64,000 nucleotides of DNA, taken from contig NZ_FXWK01000001.1 in assembly GCF_900177655.1 (NCBI RefSeq), forward strand, positions 434,001 through 498,000. The letters run 5' to 3'. This DNA is from Devosia lucknowensis (GTDB lineage: Bacteria; Pseudomonadota; Alphaproteobacteria; Rhizobiales; Devosiaceae). The position numbers were made by a program, and so were the translations under genes. Shown here one piece after another: positions 1-7,947 of the stretch. The notes beneath the pieces are model-generated. The model had not been told where the DNA came from. It worked only from the letters and a program-made list of their open reading frames with translations, and searched no databases. The stretch's first letter is position 1; each line of letters begins with the position of its first letter.

Positions 1-338
1 GCGTGGGGGAGGTACCCCACCATCTCGTCTTCGAACTCGACGCCGCGATAGAGGCCCTTCAGGGCGCGCAGCTTGTCCATGTAGAGCGTGGCGAAGCCAT
101 CGAGCTTGATCGAGGCATTGTCGCCGCCCGAACCCTTCACCCACAGGACTTCGACCGTCTCGCCGGTCAGCGGGTCCTTCTGCATGATCTTGGAAGAGGT
201 GTTGCCGCCGCCATAATTCGTCACGCGCTTATCGGAACCCAGCAGGTTCGAGCGATAGACAAGGCGCTCGGGCTCGGTCATCGCTGCGGCTTTGGCGTCG
301 TCCCACTTGTTTTCAAGGCGCTTTGGCGCGGTTGACAT
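1..338 (-). CDS. rhaD: Bifunctional rhamnulose-1-phosphate aldolase / lactaldehyde dehydrogenase, N-terminal part
   Basis: The frame opens at an ATG whose first base is 338 and leaves the window at base 1, so only about 112 N-terminal residues are visible. They read MSTAPKRLENKWDD, then RLVYRSNLLGSDKRVTNYG and a GGGNTSSK stretch, typical of the class II aldolase half of the bifunctional rhamnulose-1-phosphate aldolase/short-chain dehydrogenase of rhizobia. That enzyme splits L-rhamnulose-1-phosphate into dihydroxyacetone phosphate and L-lactaldehyde and then oxidises the aldehyde in the cytoplasm. A GGAGG lies 6 bases before the ATG. The gene is divergent from the DeoR regulator and transporter operon, the arrangement known in Rhizobium leguminosarum. 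The dehydrogenase half is not visible and is inferred. Confidence 0.88.
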   Translation of the reverse strand, partial: MSTAPKRLENKWDDAKAAAMTEPERLVYRSNLLGSDKRVTNYGGGNTSSKIMQKDPLTGETVEVLWVKGSGGDNASIKLDGFATLYMDKLRALKGLYRGVEFEDEMVGYLPH

Positions 339-518
339 GGAATTCCTCCGACGGATTGTGCACGTGACTGGCGCGGAAATGGGCACGGATAGAGCCGCAC
401 TGTCAATCACAAACAGTCACGTTCGATCGTGGATGAATGAAAATGATTGGTAATCGCAGATTGATGATTGACTCTGCCCGGAATTGATGGAAGCAAATGC
501 ATTCAGGGAGTATCAGCA
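339..518. promoter_or_regulatory. Divergent rhamnose promoter region with repeated TGATTG motifs
   Basis: This 180-base gap separates two divergent rhamnose genes and must hold both promoters. The hexamer TGATTG occurs at 444-449 and 465-470 and inverted (CAATCA) at 404-409. DeoR-family repressors bind short repeated motifs, so these are candidate operators for the adjacent regulator. That assignment is inference; I could not place -35/-10 boxes with confidence. Confidence 0.4.
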
Positions 519-1319
519 TTGCACGAAACGGAACGCCACCGCGTCATTCTAGCCGCCGCCCAGTCCCATCCCGTGGTGACCGTTGCGGAGCTATGCGAGA
601 TGACCGGGTCGTCTGAAGCGACGATACGCCGGGACATCGCGGCACTCGACGAGCACGGAAAGCTGCGCCGGGTACGGGGTGGAGCCGAAGCCATTAATCC
701 GCCGGCTCAAGGTGGTCTGATGGGGCGACCTTTCTCTGTCAATGAAACAATCAATATCGGTCAGAAGCGCGCAATCGCCAGGGTCGCCGCGGAGATGTGC
801 TCCGACGGCGAACCCATCATTATCAACGGCGGCACGACCACGTTCCAGATGGTGCATCACCTGACGGCCCGGCGCATGAGCGTCTTCACCAACAGTTTCG
901 CCATCGCCGAATTCCTGATCCACAATTCGCGCAACTCTGTGGTCATCCCTGGCGGCACGGTCTATCGCGAGCAGAACGTCATTCTTTCGCCCTTCGGCGG
1001 CGTCGTGGCGAGCCACTTCTACGCGAAGCGGATGTTCATCGGTTGCCAGGGCATCGGATCCCACGGGCTGATGGAAGCCGACCCCATGGTCGTGCAGTCC
1101 GAACTGGCGCTGATCGGGCAGGCCGACGAACTAATCGTCCTGGCAGATTCCTCGAAATTTTCGGGACGCTCGAGCCTGATCCTGTGTGGGCTCGACCAAA
1201 TATCCACCGTCATCACCGACGGAGGTATCCGTGACGAAGACCGGCAGATGCTGGAAACGGCGGGTGTCCGCCTCATCGTCGCAGACACAATGGCTCAGGC
1301 GGAACCGAACGCGGCCTGA
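519..1319 (+). CDS. rhaR: DeoR-family transcriptional regulator of L-rhamnose catabolism
   Basis: The protein has an N-terminal DeoR helix-turn-helix (HETERHRVILAAAQ, then SSEATIRRDIAALDEHGKL and RRVRGGAEA) followed by a sugar-phosphate-isomerase-like effector domain containing NGGTTTFQM and FIGCQGI. This family usually represses sugar operons and is relieved by a phosphorylated sugar. I chose the TTG at 519 (266 residues), because AGGGAG lies 8 bases before it and the predicted protein then begins where the family begins. A longer TTG start at 468 is possible but adds 17 unsupported residues. It lies between the divergent aldolase gene and the rhamnose ABC operon, so it most likely controls both. 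Confidence 0.8.
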   Translation: MHETERHRVILAAAQSHPVVTVAELCEMTGSSEATIRRDIAALDEHGKLRRVRGGAEAINPPAQGGLMGRPFSVNETINIGQKRAIARVAAEMCSDGEPIIINGGTTTFQMVHHLTARRMSVFTNSFAIAEFLIHNSRNSVVIPGGTVYREQNVILSPFGGVVASHFYAKRMFIGCQGIGSHGLMEADPMVVQSELALIGQADELIVLADSSKFSGRSSLILCGLDQISTVITDGGIRDEDRQMLETAGVRLIVADTMAQAEPNAA

Positions 1320-1359
1320 GTTCAAAACCAAACATCATCAGAACCCTGGGAGGGACAAA

Positions 1360-2346
1360 ATGAAACTCTGGAAACTGCTTGCTGCCACGGCAACCGCCGC
1401 TGTGCTGCTCGCGACCCCGGCAATGGCGCAGACGCGCATTGCGCTGGTGGTGAAGTCGCTTGGCAACGGCTTCTTCGATGCCGCCGCCAAGGGCGCCGAG
1501 GAAGCTGCTGGCGAGCTGGGCGATGTCGAGGTGATCTATACCGGCCCGACCGCCGCGACCGCGGAAGCACAGATCGAAGTGGTCAACTCGTTGATCGCCC
1601 AGCAGGTCGACGCCATTGCCATTTCCGCCAACGATCCGGACGCTCTGGTGCCGGTTCTGCAGCGCGCCATGGAGCGTGGCATCAAGGTCATCAGCTGGGA
1701 TTCGGGCGTCGCTCCCGAAGGCCGCCAGCTTCACCTCAATCCTTCGGATGTGAACCTGATCGGCGAGACCATCATCAAGCTCGCTGCGGACTACCTGCCT
1801 GAAGGCGGCGACGTGGCCATTCTGTCGGCCGCTTCCACCGCCACCAATCAGAACGCCTGGATCGAGGCCGCCAAGGCTGTCCAGCCCGAGAAGTTCCCGA
1901 ACATCAACATCGTCGCCACCGTCTACGGCGACGACGACTCGGTGAAGTCGACCGAAGAGGCTCGCGGGTTGATCGCAGCGTATCCGGATCTCAAGGCCAT
2001 CATCGCCCCGACCACTGTCGGCGTCGTTGCCGCTGCCCAGGTCGTGACCGACCAGGACCTGATTGGCAAGATCAACGTCACCGGTCTCGCGCTGCCGTCC
2101 GAATTCAAGCAGTTCATCGACAATGGCGCATCGCAGGCCGTGGCGCTCTGGAACCCAATCGATCTGGGCTACTCGGCTGTCTACCTCGCCGAGGCTCTCG
2201 TCGATGGACAGGAGGCTGCACCCGGCGCCACGTTCTCGATCGGTCACGTCGGCGAAGTGACCCTCGATGATACCAACTCGGCCGCCATGGCTGCCCCCTT
2301 CCAGTTCGACAAGTCGAACATCGAAGAGTTCTCGAAAATCTATTGA
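1360..2346 (+). CDS. rhaS: L-rhamnose ABC transporter, periplasmic substrate-binding protein
   Basis: This 328-residue protein has a classic signal peptide (MKLWKLLAATA up to ATPAMA, cleavage near residue 23) followed by a type I periplasmic sugar-binding fold: IALVVKSLGNGFF, then ISANDPDALVPVLQRA and VISWDSG in the hinge/pocket region. It would capture L-rhamnose in the periplasm and deliver it to the permeases encoded downstream. GGGAGGG lies 6 bases before the ATG. It is the first structural gene of the rhaSTPQU set; a GC-rich hairpin follows the stop and probably lets this product exceed the membrane components. The substrate assignment rests on context (RhaU, aldolase, DeoR) as well as family resemblance. 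Confidence 0.9.
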   Translation: MKLWKLLAATATAAVLLATPAMAQTRIALVVKSLGNGFFDAAAKGAEEAAGELGDVEVIYTGPTAATAEAQIEVVNSLIAQQVDAIAISANDPDALVPVLQRAMERGIKVISWDSGVAPEGRQLHLNPSDVNLIGETIIKLAADYLPEGGDVAILSAASTATNQNAWIEAAKAVQPEKFPNINIVATVYGDDDSVKSTEEARGLIAAYPDLKAIIAPTTVGVVAAAQVVTDQDLIGKINVTGLALPSEFKQFIDNGASQAVALWNPIDLGYSAVYLAEALVDGQEAAPGATFSIGHVGEVTLDDTNSAAMAAPFQFDKSNIEEFSKIY

Positions 2347-2364
2347 TCTGAGAGGTCGCCAAAG

Positions 2365-2386
2365 GCCCGGCGCCGTGGCGCCGGGC
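2365..2386 (+). other. GC hairpin just after the binding-protein gene
   Basis: A perfect inverted repeat, GCCCGGCGCC/GGCGCCGGGC, starts 18 bases after the rhaS stop and is not followed by a run of T, so it looks like a 3' stabiliser or partial terminator between the binding protein and the ATPase gene rather than a complete terminator. A very similar hairpin follows nrtA at 15261. Confidence 0.55.
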
Positions 2387-2402
2387 TGATGTTTTCCGTT
2401 CC

Positions 2403-2485
2403 TTCGTCACCACCGGGCTTGTCCCGGTGGTCCAGTGCCGCGGAGCCATCGCATGGATTGCCCGGACGAGCCGGGCAATGACGAG
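2403..2485. repeat. Dispersed double-hairpin intergenic repeat, copy 1
   Basis: Two adjacent palindromes, ACCACCGGG/CCCGGTGGT and ATTGCCCGG/CCGGGCAAT (2457-2479), make up this repeat. The second half recurs almost exactly at 46480-46502. When conceptually translated, such repeats give the VIARLVRAIH-type shadow peptide often seen in rhizobial intergenic DNA. It lies between rhaS and rhaT without a coding frame of its own. Confidence 0.7.
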
Positions 2486-2524
2486 TGCGAATGGTACTGC
2501 GCCACGTTGTGAGCATTGCTGCCA

Positions 2525-4030
2525 ATGACCGACCCCATCCTGACCCTTGCCGGCATATCCAAGAGCTTTCCGGGCGTGCGCGCGCTGCATGATGTTTCGC
2601 TGGAGCTTTATGCCGGCGAGGTCACTGCTTTGATCGGCGAAAACGGGGCCGGCAAGTCGACGCTGGTCAAGACGATGACCGGCATCTACCAGCCCGACGC
2701 GGGTGAAATCCGGGTGGGGGGCAGGGTCATTGCCTTGCCCACTGCGCATTCGGCGGCGGATGCAGGTATTACCGCCATCCACCAGGAAACGGTTCTGTTT
2801 GACGAGCTGAGCGTCGCTGAGAACATCTATCTCGGACACGCGCCGGTGAACCGGTTCGGCATGATCGACTGGAAGACCATGCGTCGCGAAGCCCAGCTGA
2901 CACTCGACAGCATGGCCGCCGGTATTGACGCATCCATCCCGCTCAAGGAGCTCGGGATCGCCAAGAAGCATCTGGTGGCTGTTGCACGCGCGCTCAGCGT
3001 CGACGCGCAGGTCGTCATCATGGACGAGCCGACCGCAGCGCTGAGCCAGAAGGAAATCGAAGAACTCTACGTCCTCGTCGAACTTCTGAAGAAGGACGGA
3101 AAAGCCATTCTCTTCATCTCGCACAAGTTCGACGAAATCTACCGTATCGCTGACCGCTACACGGTGTTCCGCGACGGTGAGCAGGTGGGCAAGGGCTTCA
3201 TCAAGGACACCCCACAGTCGGAAATCGTGCGCATGATGGTCGGGCGCTCGGTGGACCAGATTTTCCCAGCGCGCGTCGCAGATATCGGCGGGATGGTGCT
3301 TGAGGTTTCCGGCCTCAGCCACCCGACCGAATTCGACAATGTGTCGTTCTCGGTGAAGAAGGGCGAAATTCTTGGGTTTTACGGTCTCGTCGGCGCCGGT
3401 CGCTCGGAGGTGATGCAGGCTGTCTTCGGCATGACCAAACCCTCTCGCGGCACGATTGTGCTCGAAGGCAAGAGTGTTGCGCCACGATCGCCGGCCGATG
3501 CGGTGGACGCCGGGATCGTTTATGTGCCCGAGGAACGAGGCAAGCAGGGCGTTGTCACCGGTGAGCCGATCTTCAAGAACGTCTCGCTGCCCAGCCTGAA
3601 AAAGACCAGCCGCAACGGTTTCCTGCGTATGGCGGAAGAATTCAAGCTGGCCCGGACCTACACGGAGCGCCTGGACCTGCGCGCGTCCTCGCTGAGCCAG
3701 AACGTCTCGACCCTGTCGGGCGGCAACCAGCAGAAGGTGGTGATCGCCAAGTGGCTGGCGACGCTGCCCAAGGTGATCATTCTCGACGAGCCGACCAAGG
3801 GTATCGACATTGGCTCCAAGGCCGCGGTCCACGAATTCATGGGTGAACTCGTCGCCCAAGGTCTTTCGGTCATCATGGTCTCGTCCGAACTGCCCGAAGT
3901 GCTTGGCATGAGCGATCGCATCGTCGTGATGCGCGAAGGGCTTGTGGTCGACACGGTCGACAACACGAACCTGCAGCCAGAGACGCTGGTGCGTCTGGCC
4001 GCCGGGATCATCGAGGAGCAGGCAGCATGA
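2525..4030 (+). CDS. rhaT: L-rhamnose ABC transporter, duplicated ATP-binding protein
   Basis: This 501-residue protein has two fused ABC domains, as in RbsA/XylG-type sugar importers. The first has the Walker A GENGAGKST (residues 38-46) and Walker B VIMDEPTAAL. The second has a degenerate Walker A around LVGAGRSEV but an intact LSGGNQQKV signature near residue 397 and IILDEPTKGID. It would power rhamnose import at the inner face of the membrane. I chose the ATG at 2525; a TTG three codons upstream at 2516 is possible, and neither has a strong ribosome site. Its TGA overlaps the next gene's ATG by four bases (ATGA), showing translational coupling. Confidence 0.9.
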   Translation: MTDPILTLAGISKSFPGVRALHDVSLELYAGEVTALIGENGAGKSTLVKTMTGIYQPDAGEIRVGGRVIALPTAHSAADAGITAIHQETVLFDELSVAENIYLGHAPVNRFGMIDWKTMRREAQLTLDSMAAGIDASIPLKELGIAKKHLVAVARALSVDAQVVIMDEPTAALSQKEIEELYVLVELLKKDGKAILFISHKFDEIYRIADRYTVFRDGEQVGKGFIKDTPQSEIVRMMVGRSVDQIFPARVADIGGMVLEVSGLSHPTEFDNVSFSVKKGEILGFYGLVGAGRSEVMQAVFGMTKPSRGTIVLEGKSVAPRSPADAVDAGIVYVPEERGKQGVVTGEPIFKNVSLPSLKKTSRNGFLRMAEEFKLARTYTERLDLRASSLSQNVSTLSGGNQQKVVIAKWLATLPKVIILDEPTKGIDIGSKAAVHEFMGELVAQGLSVIMVSSELPEVLGMSDRIVVMREGLVVDTVDNTNLQPETLVRLAAGIIEEQAA

Positions 4031-5007
4031 ACCGGCTCCTGAAATCCCGCGAACTCTGGCTGGCTCTGGCCATCCTCGCCGTGATTGTCCTCGTGACCAT
4101 GCGCTTCCCGCGCTTTTCTCAGCCGAATAACCTGCTGACGATATTCAACGACACATCGATCCTGATGATGCTGGCATTGGGCCAGATGGCCGTCATCCTC
4201 ACCCGATCGATCGATCTGTCCATGGCGTCCAATCTGGCTCTGACCGGAATGATCGTAGCGATGACAAATGCCGCGTTTCCGGGCGTTCCCATTCCATTGC
4301 TGATCGCTGGCTGCATTGTTGTCGGGGCGGCGCTGGGCGCATTCAATGGCATCCTGGTCTGGAAGCTCGACATCCCGCCTATCGTTGTAACACTCGGCAC
4401 GCTCACCATTTTCCGCGGGCTTGTTTTCGTCATTTCGGGGGGCGCATGGGTGAATGCTGCCCAGATGAGCCAGGAGTTCATCCAGCTCCAGCGCGGCTCG
4501 TTCCTGGGCCTGCCGATCCTGTCGTGGTTCGCCATCGTCGTTGCGGCGCTGGTCTATGTGCTGATGACCCGTACCCGTTGGGGCAGGGCCTTCTACGCCA
4601 TTGGCGTCAACCCGACAGCCGCGGTCTATACGGGCATCGATGTCGGCCGCACGAAGTTCCTGGCTTTCGTGCTTTCGGGGGCGATTTCGGGATTGGCAGG
4701 ATACCTCTGGATTTCGCGCTACGTTATCGCCTCGGTGGAAGTCGCGAGCGGTTACGAGCTGACCATCATTGCGGCCTGCGTCATCGGCGGCGTCTCAATT
4801 GCCGGTGGTATCGGCACCGTGGGAGGCGCCATCCTGGGTGCGCTGTTCCTGGGCGTGGTAAACAATGCCCTGCCGGTTATCGGCGTCTCGCCGTTCTGGC
4901 AGATGGCCATTTCCGGAATGGCAATCCTGGTCGCCGTGATTCTCAACGCCCGTGGAGCAATCCGCAAGGGCCGCATCATTCTGAAGAAAGCCGAGGTGGC
5001 GGCATGA
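4027..5007 (+). CDS. rhaP: L-rhamnose ABC transporter, permease 1
   Basis: A 326-residue integral membrane protein of the ribose/xylose permease family, with about eight to ten hydrophobic segments and the family hallmarks ALGQMAVILTRSIDLS, GAFNGILVWKL and GGVSIAGGIGTVGGAILGA. It should form one half of the membrane channel, with the next gene product forming the other. The start overlaps the rhaT stop by four bases and its own stop overlaps the rhaQ start, so the genes are translationally coupled. The substrate is assigned from context. Confidence 0.88.
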   Translation: MNRLLKSRELWLALAILAVIVLVTMRFPRFSQPNNLLTIFNDTSILMMLALGQMAVILTRSIDLSMASNLALTGMIVAMTNAAFPGVPIPLLIAGCIVVGAALGAFNGILVWKLDIPPIVVTLGTLTIFRGLVFVISGGAWVNAAQMSQEFIQLQRGSFLGLPILSWFAIVVAALVYVLMTRTRWGRAFYAIGVNPTAAVYTGIDVGRTKFLAFVLSGAISGLAGYLWISRYVIASVEVASGYELTIIAACVIGGVSIAGGIGTVGGAILGALFLGVVNNALPVIGVSPFWQMAISGMAILVAVILNARGAIRKGRIILKKAEVAA

Positions 5008-6008
5008 CCGACACGACCGCAACCGGCCGCCGTCTGCCCGACCGGCTCAACAATCCGCTAAAGTCCACTGTACTGAGCTGGGAGAGCCTCCTGGTTCTCG
5101 TAGCCATCGCCATCTTCATCTTCAACGCCAGCGTTTCCCCCTATTTTCTGAACGCCTGGTCGCTGAGCGATATGACGTTCAACTTCACCGAGAAGGCGCT
5201 GATCGCACTTGCCATGGCACTGGTGATCATCACCGGCGAAATCGATCTGTCGGTGGCTTCGATCATTGCGCTCGCTTCGACGCTGATGGGCCTGGCGCTT
5301 AACGTGCTCGGGTTTCCGACGCCCATGCTTGTCTTGGTCGGCATCCTGACCGGCCTTGCTTGCGGGGCCTTCAATGGTTTCCTCGTCACCGGACTGAAAC
5401 TGCCCTCCATCGTCGTTACCATCGGTACGATGAGCCTGTTCCGCGGCATCGCCTTCATTATCCTCGGCGACCAGAGTTATGGCGGCTATCCGCGCGATTT
5501 CGCCTGGTTCGGGCAGGGCTACGTGTGGTGGGTGATTTCGTTCGAGCTGGTGCTGTTCCTGATTGCCGCAGTGATCTTCTATGTTGTGCTGCACCGCACA
5601 AATTTTGGCCGTCGGATCTTCGCCATCGGCAACAATGCCACGGCGGCTGAATTTTCGGGCGTCCGCGTCGATCGGATCAAGTTCGTGCTGTTTTGTCTCA
5701 CCGGTCTCATGAGTGGCGTCGCCGCTGTACTACTGACGGCGCGTCTGGGTTCGACACGCCCATCTATTGCGCAGGGCTTCGAGCTCGATGTCATCACCAT
5801 GGTGGTGCTGGGCGGGGTGTCGATACTTGGCGGCGCCGGTTCGATCCTGGGCGTGGTGCTGGCTGCGCTGATTATCGGCCTCGTGACCTTCGGCCTCGGA
5901 CTTCTCAACGTACCGGGCATCGTCATGTCGATCTTCACCGGCGCGCTGCTGATCGTGGTGATCGCACTGCCGATCCTGTGGAACATGTGGAAGGAGCGCC
6001 GGGCATGA
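5004..6008 (+). CDS. rhaQ: L-rhamnose ABC transporter, permease 2
   Basis: A 334-residue multi-span permease paralogous to the preceding gene: compare [35 protein letters not shown] and [15 protein letters not shown] with the matching RhaP segments. Two non-identical permeases are characteristic of the rhizobial rhamnose importer. The ATG at 5004 overlaps the rhaP stop (ATGA), and the stop overlaps the rhaU ATG at 6005 in the same way. Confidence 0.88.
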   Translation: MTDTTATGRRLPDRLNNPLKSTVLSWESLLVLVAIAIFIFNASVSPYFLNAWSLSDMTFNFTEKALIALAMALVIITGEIDLSVASIIALASTLMGLALNVLGFPTPMLVLVGILTGLACGAFNGFLVTGLKLPSIVVTIGTMSLFRGIAFIILGDQSYGGYPRDFAWFGQGYVWWVISFELVLFLIAAVIFYVVLHRTNFGRRIFAIGNNATAAEFSGVRVDRIKFVLFCLTGLMSGVAAVLLTARLGSTRPSIAQGFELDVITMVVLGGVSILGGAGSILGVVLAALIIGLVTFGLGLLNVPGIVMSIFTGALLIVVIALPILWNMWKERRA

Positions 6009-6337
6009 TTGTTGACGACGGCTATGAGAAGCACGCCTTCAAGATGCGGCTCAATCCCGGCATGGCGGCTGAATACAAAAAGCGCCATGACCAGATTTTC
6101 CCCGAGCTGGTCGACCAGTTGCACGCGGCCGGCGTGAAGGATTATTCCATCCATCTCGACGAAGAGACCAACACGCTGTTCGGTGTGCTGTGGCGGCGCG
6201 TTGACCACACGATGGGAGACCTGCCAAACACCGATGTGATGAAGCGCTGGTGGGCCCACATGGCCGACATCATGGCGACGAACGACAAGAACGAGCCTGT
6301 GTCGGTGGACCTGGCGCCGATGTTCTGGATGAAATAG
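6005..6337 (+). CDS. rhaU: L-rhamnose mutarotase
   Basis: A 110-residue cytoplasmic protein, close to the usual 104 residues of the family. It contains [36 protein letters not shown] and the C-terminal [15 protein letters not shown] with [10 protein letters not shown], all typical of L-rhamnose mutarotase, which interconverts alpha and beta anomers of L-rhamnose after import. It is the last gene of the operon, coupled to rhaQ by an ATGA overlap. No kinase follows: the convergent cysG stop is only 62 bases away, so phosphorylation of rhamnulose must be encoded elsewhere. Confidence 0.92.
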   Translation: MIVDDGYEKHAFKMRLNPGMAAEYKKRHDQIFPELVDQLHAAGVKDYSIHLDEETNTLFGVLWRRVDHTMGDLPNTDVMKRWWAHMADIMATNDKNEPVSVDLAPMFWMK

Positions 6338-6399
6338 TGGCCTTCGTTCTCCACTAACCCAACAATGACCTTCATTGGGGGCAGTGACGATGTCGGAGG

Positions 6400-7947
6400 C
6401 TAGGTCCCGGTCGCTGCAAAGGCGTGGTTTTTCCGATCCTTCAGCGCATCGCCCACGGCGAAGATGGTCGGTGCAGACAGTGGAAACTGTTCAACCGAGG
6501 TGACGGCTTGGCCGATCGTACCGCGCCAGATCTGTTCTTCGGCACGGCCCAGCGAACCGGCGATAATTGCGGGCGTGTCGAGGCTCATACCCTTGGCCGA
6601 AAGCTCGGCGACGATGCCGGGCAGGGTGCGGCGGGACATGTAGTAAACGGACGTTGTTGCCGGATCAGCCAACGCCGCCCAATTGAGCGTTTCCGGCAAA
6701 ACACCCTTGCGAGAGTGACCGGTGACGAACCGGACGGACTGGGCGTGGTCGCGGTGGGTCAGCGACACGCCGAGGCGGCTCGCGAGTGCGAGTCCCGCAG
6801 AGATGCCGGGCACGACCGAAACGGCAATGCCGTGGCTTTCGAGCATTTCGATTTCTTCGCCGGCACGGCCGAAGATCATCGGGTCGCCGGATTTGAGGCG
6901 AACTACATGCTTGCCCTGACGGGCAAGGCTCAGCATCAGGTCGTTGATCTCGTCCTGCGCGCAGCTTTCGCGCTGGGCGCGTTTGCCGACAAGCATGCGC
7001 TTGGCTTCACGTCGGGCGAGCTCGAGAACCTCGGCTGAGACGAGGTCGTCGAAGAGGATGACGTCAGCAGATTGAAGCGCGCGCACGGCCTTGATGGTGA
7101 GGAGATCTGCATCGCCGGGACCAGCGCCGACCAGCGTGACGCGGCCGGTCCCGGGCAGGGCGGCAACGGTGACGTCTGCATCTCGGGGTCCCGGGGCGCG
7201 GGAGCCAAAGGCGTTATCGGCCAGGCGCTCCCAGAAGGCGCGGCGCTGCGGGCCGACGGGAAGCTTTTCCATGACGGTGTCGCGCACTCTGGCCGCGAGT
7301 TGCGCCCAAAGGGTCAGCGTCTGGGGCAGCAGTGTTTCGATGCGGCGGCGCACGGCCTGGCCGAGGATCGGTGCCGCGCCTGCGGTGGAAATGCCGACCA
7401 CGACTGGCGAGCGATTGACGATGGCGCCGAATTGGAACTGGCAGAATTCAGGACGGTCGATGACATTGTAGGGGACGGCATGCGCCTTGGCGGCGGCGAT
7501 GAAGGCGTGCGCTTCGGCGTCGTCCGAGAGGTCCGCAATGGCGAGGGCGGCGTCGGCGAGGTCGGATGGGGTCCAGGGACGGGAGTGGAGGGTGATCCGG
7601 TGGCTGGTTGGGGCATCCCCCTCACCTGTCTCGGCCCTCGACCGATCCCCCCTCTCCCCGAAGTGGAGCGGAATAAGAGCGGACGCGGCGCCATTCTTCT
7701 CCCCCTCGGGGAGAAGAATGGCGGAAGGGCCGGATGAGGGGGATGCCGCCAGGAGCGCCAACTCTTCGCAAAAGTCCTCTGCATAGACATCCACTTGTGT
7801 GCCTGCAGCGGCGAGCAGTTCGATCTTCCAGGCTGCCGGTTCGTCGCCGCCGATGACGACCACACGCTGACCGCGCAGATCGAAGAAGACCGGGAGCACG
7901 GCAAGTTCGCCGATGCGCCTACTCGGCGGCGATGAGACGGTTTGCAT
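6400..7947 (-). CDS. cysG: Siroheme synthase with an internal repeat-encoded insertion
   Basis: A 515-residue trifunctional enzyme that makes siroheme for the nitrite reductase encoded upstream. The N-terminal precorrin-2 dehydrogenase/ferrochelatase part has the Rossmann motif VVVIGGDEPAAWK. The C-terminal SAM-dependent uroporphyrinogen III methyltransferase starts near residue 268 with VTLVGAGPGDADLLTIKA and has RLKSGDPMIFGRAGEE and VPGISAGLALASRLG. Residues about 67-112 are not family sequence: they are translated from a palindromic repeat that interrupts the first domain but keeps the frame. The start ATG (7947) lies inside the end of nasA, a 29-base overlap, so the two are coupled. It is the last gene of the nitrate block. 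Confidence 0.92.
   Translation of the reverse strand: MQTVSSPPSRRIGELAVLPVFFDLRGQRVVVIGGDEPAAWKIELLAAAGTQVDVYAEDFCEELALLAASPSSGPSAILLPEGEKNGAASALIPLHFGERGDRSRAETGEGDAPTSHRITLHSRPWTPSDLADAALAIADLSDDAEAHAFIAAAKAHAVPYNVIDRPEFCQFQFGAIVNRSPVVVGISTAGAAPILGQAVRRRIETLLPQTLTLWAQLAARVRDTVMEKLPVGPQRRAFWERLADNAFGSRAPGPRDADVTVAALPGTGRVTLVGAGPGDADLLTIKAVRALQSADVILFDDLVSAEVLELARREAKRMLVGKRAQRESCAQDEINDLMLSLARQGKHVVRLKSGDPMIFGRAGEEIEMLESHGIAVSVVPGISAGLALASRLGVSLTHRDHAQSVRFVTGHSRKGVLPETLNWAALADPATTSVYYMSRRTLPGIVAELSAKGMSLDTPAIIAGSLGRAEEQIWRGTIGQAVTSVEQFPLSAPTIFAVGDALKDRKNHAFAATGT
7612..7747. repeat. Palindromic repeat inserted inside the cysG reading frame
   Basis: A 136-base element bounded by 13-base perfect inverted ends, GGCATCCCCCTCA at 7612-7624 and TGAGGGGGATGCC at 7735-7747. 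It encloses a perfect hairpin of 14-base arms (CCATTCTTCTCCCC and its complement, 7691-7721). It shares its ends and blocks such as GTCTCGGCC and CCTCTCCC with the intergenic copy at 10558-10689. The reading frame of cysG runs through it without a stop. Confidence 0.8.

Noticed and set aside
591..1064. Minus-strand frame of 157 codons opposite the DeoR gene
   Set aside because: It lies fully within the regulator coding sequence on the other strand, has no ribosome site and no protein-like composition; it is a shadow of high-GC coding DNA.
2114..3859. Minus-strand frame of 581 codons across rhaS-rhaT
   Set aside because: It runs antiparallel to the recognisable rhaT ATPase and through an intergenic repeat. 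Its composition (many His, Arg, Asp) is that of an antisense shadow.
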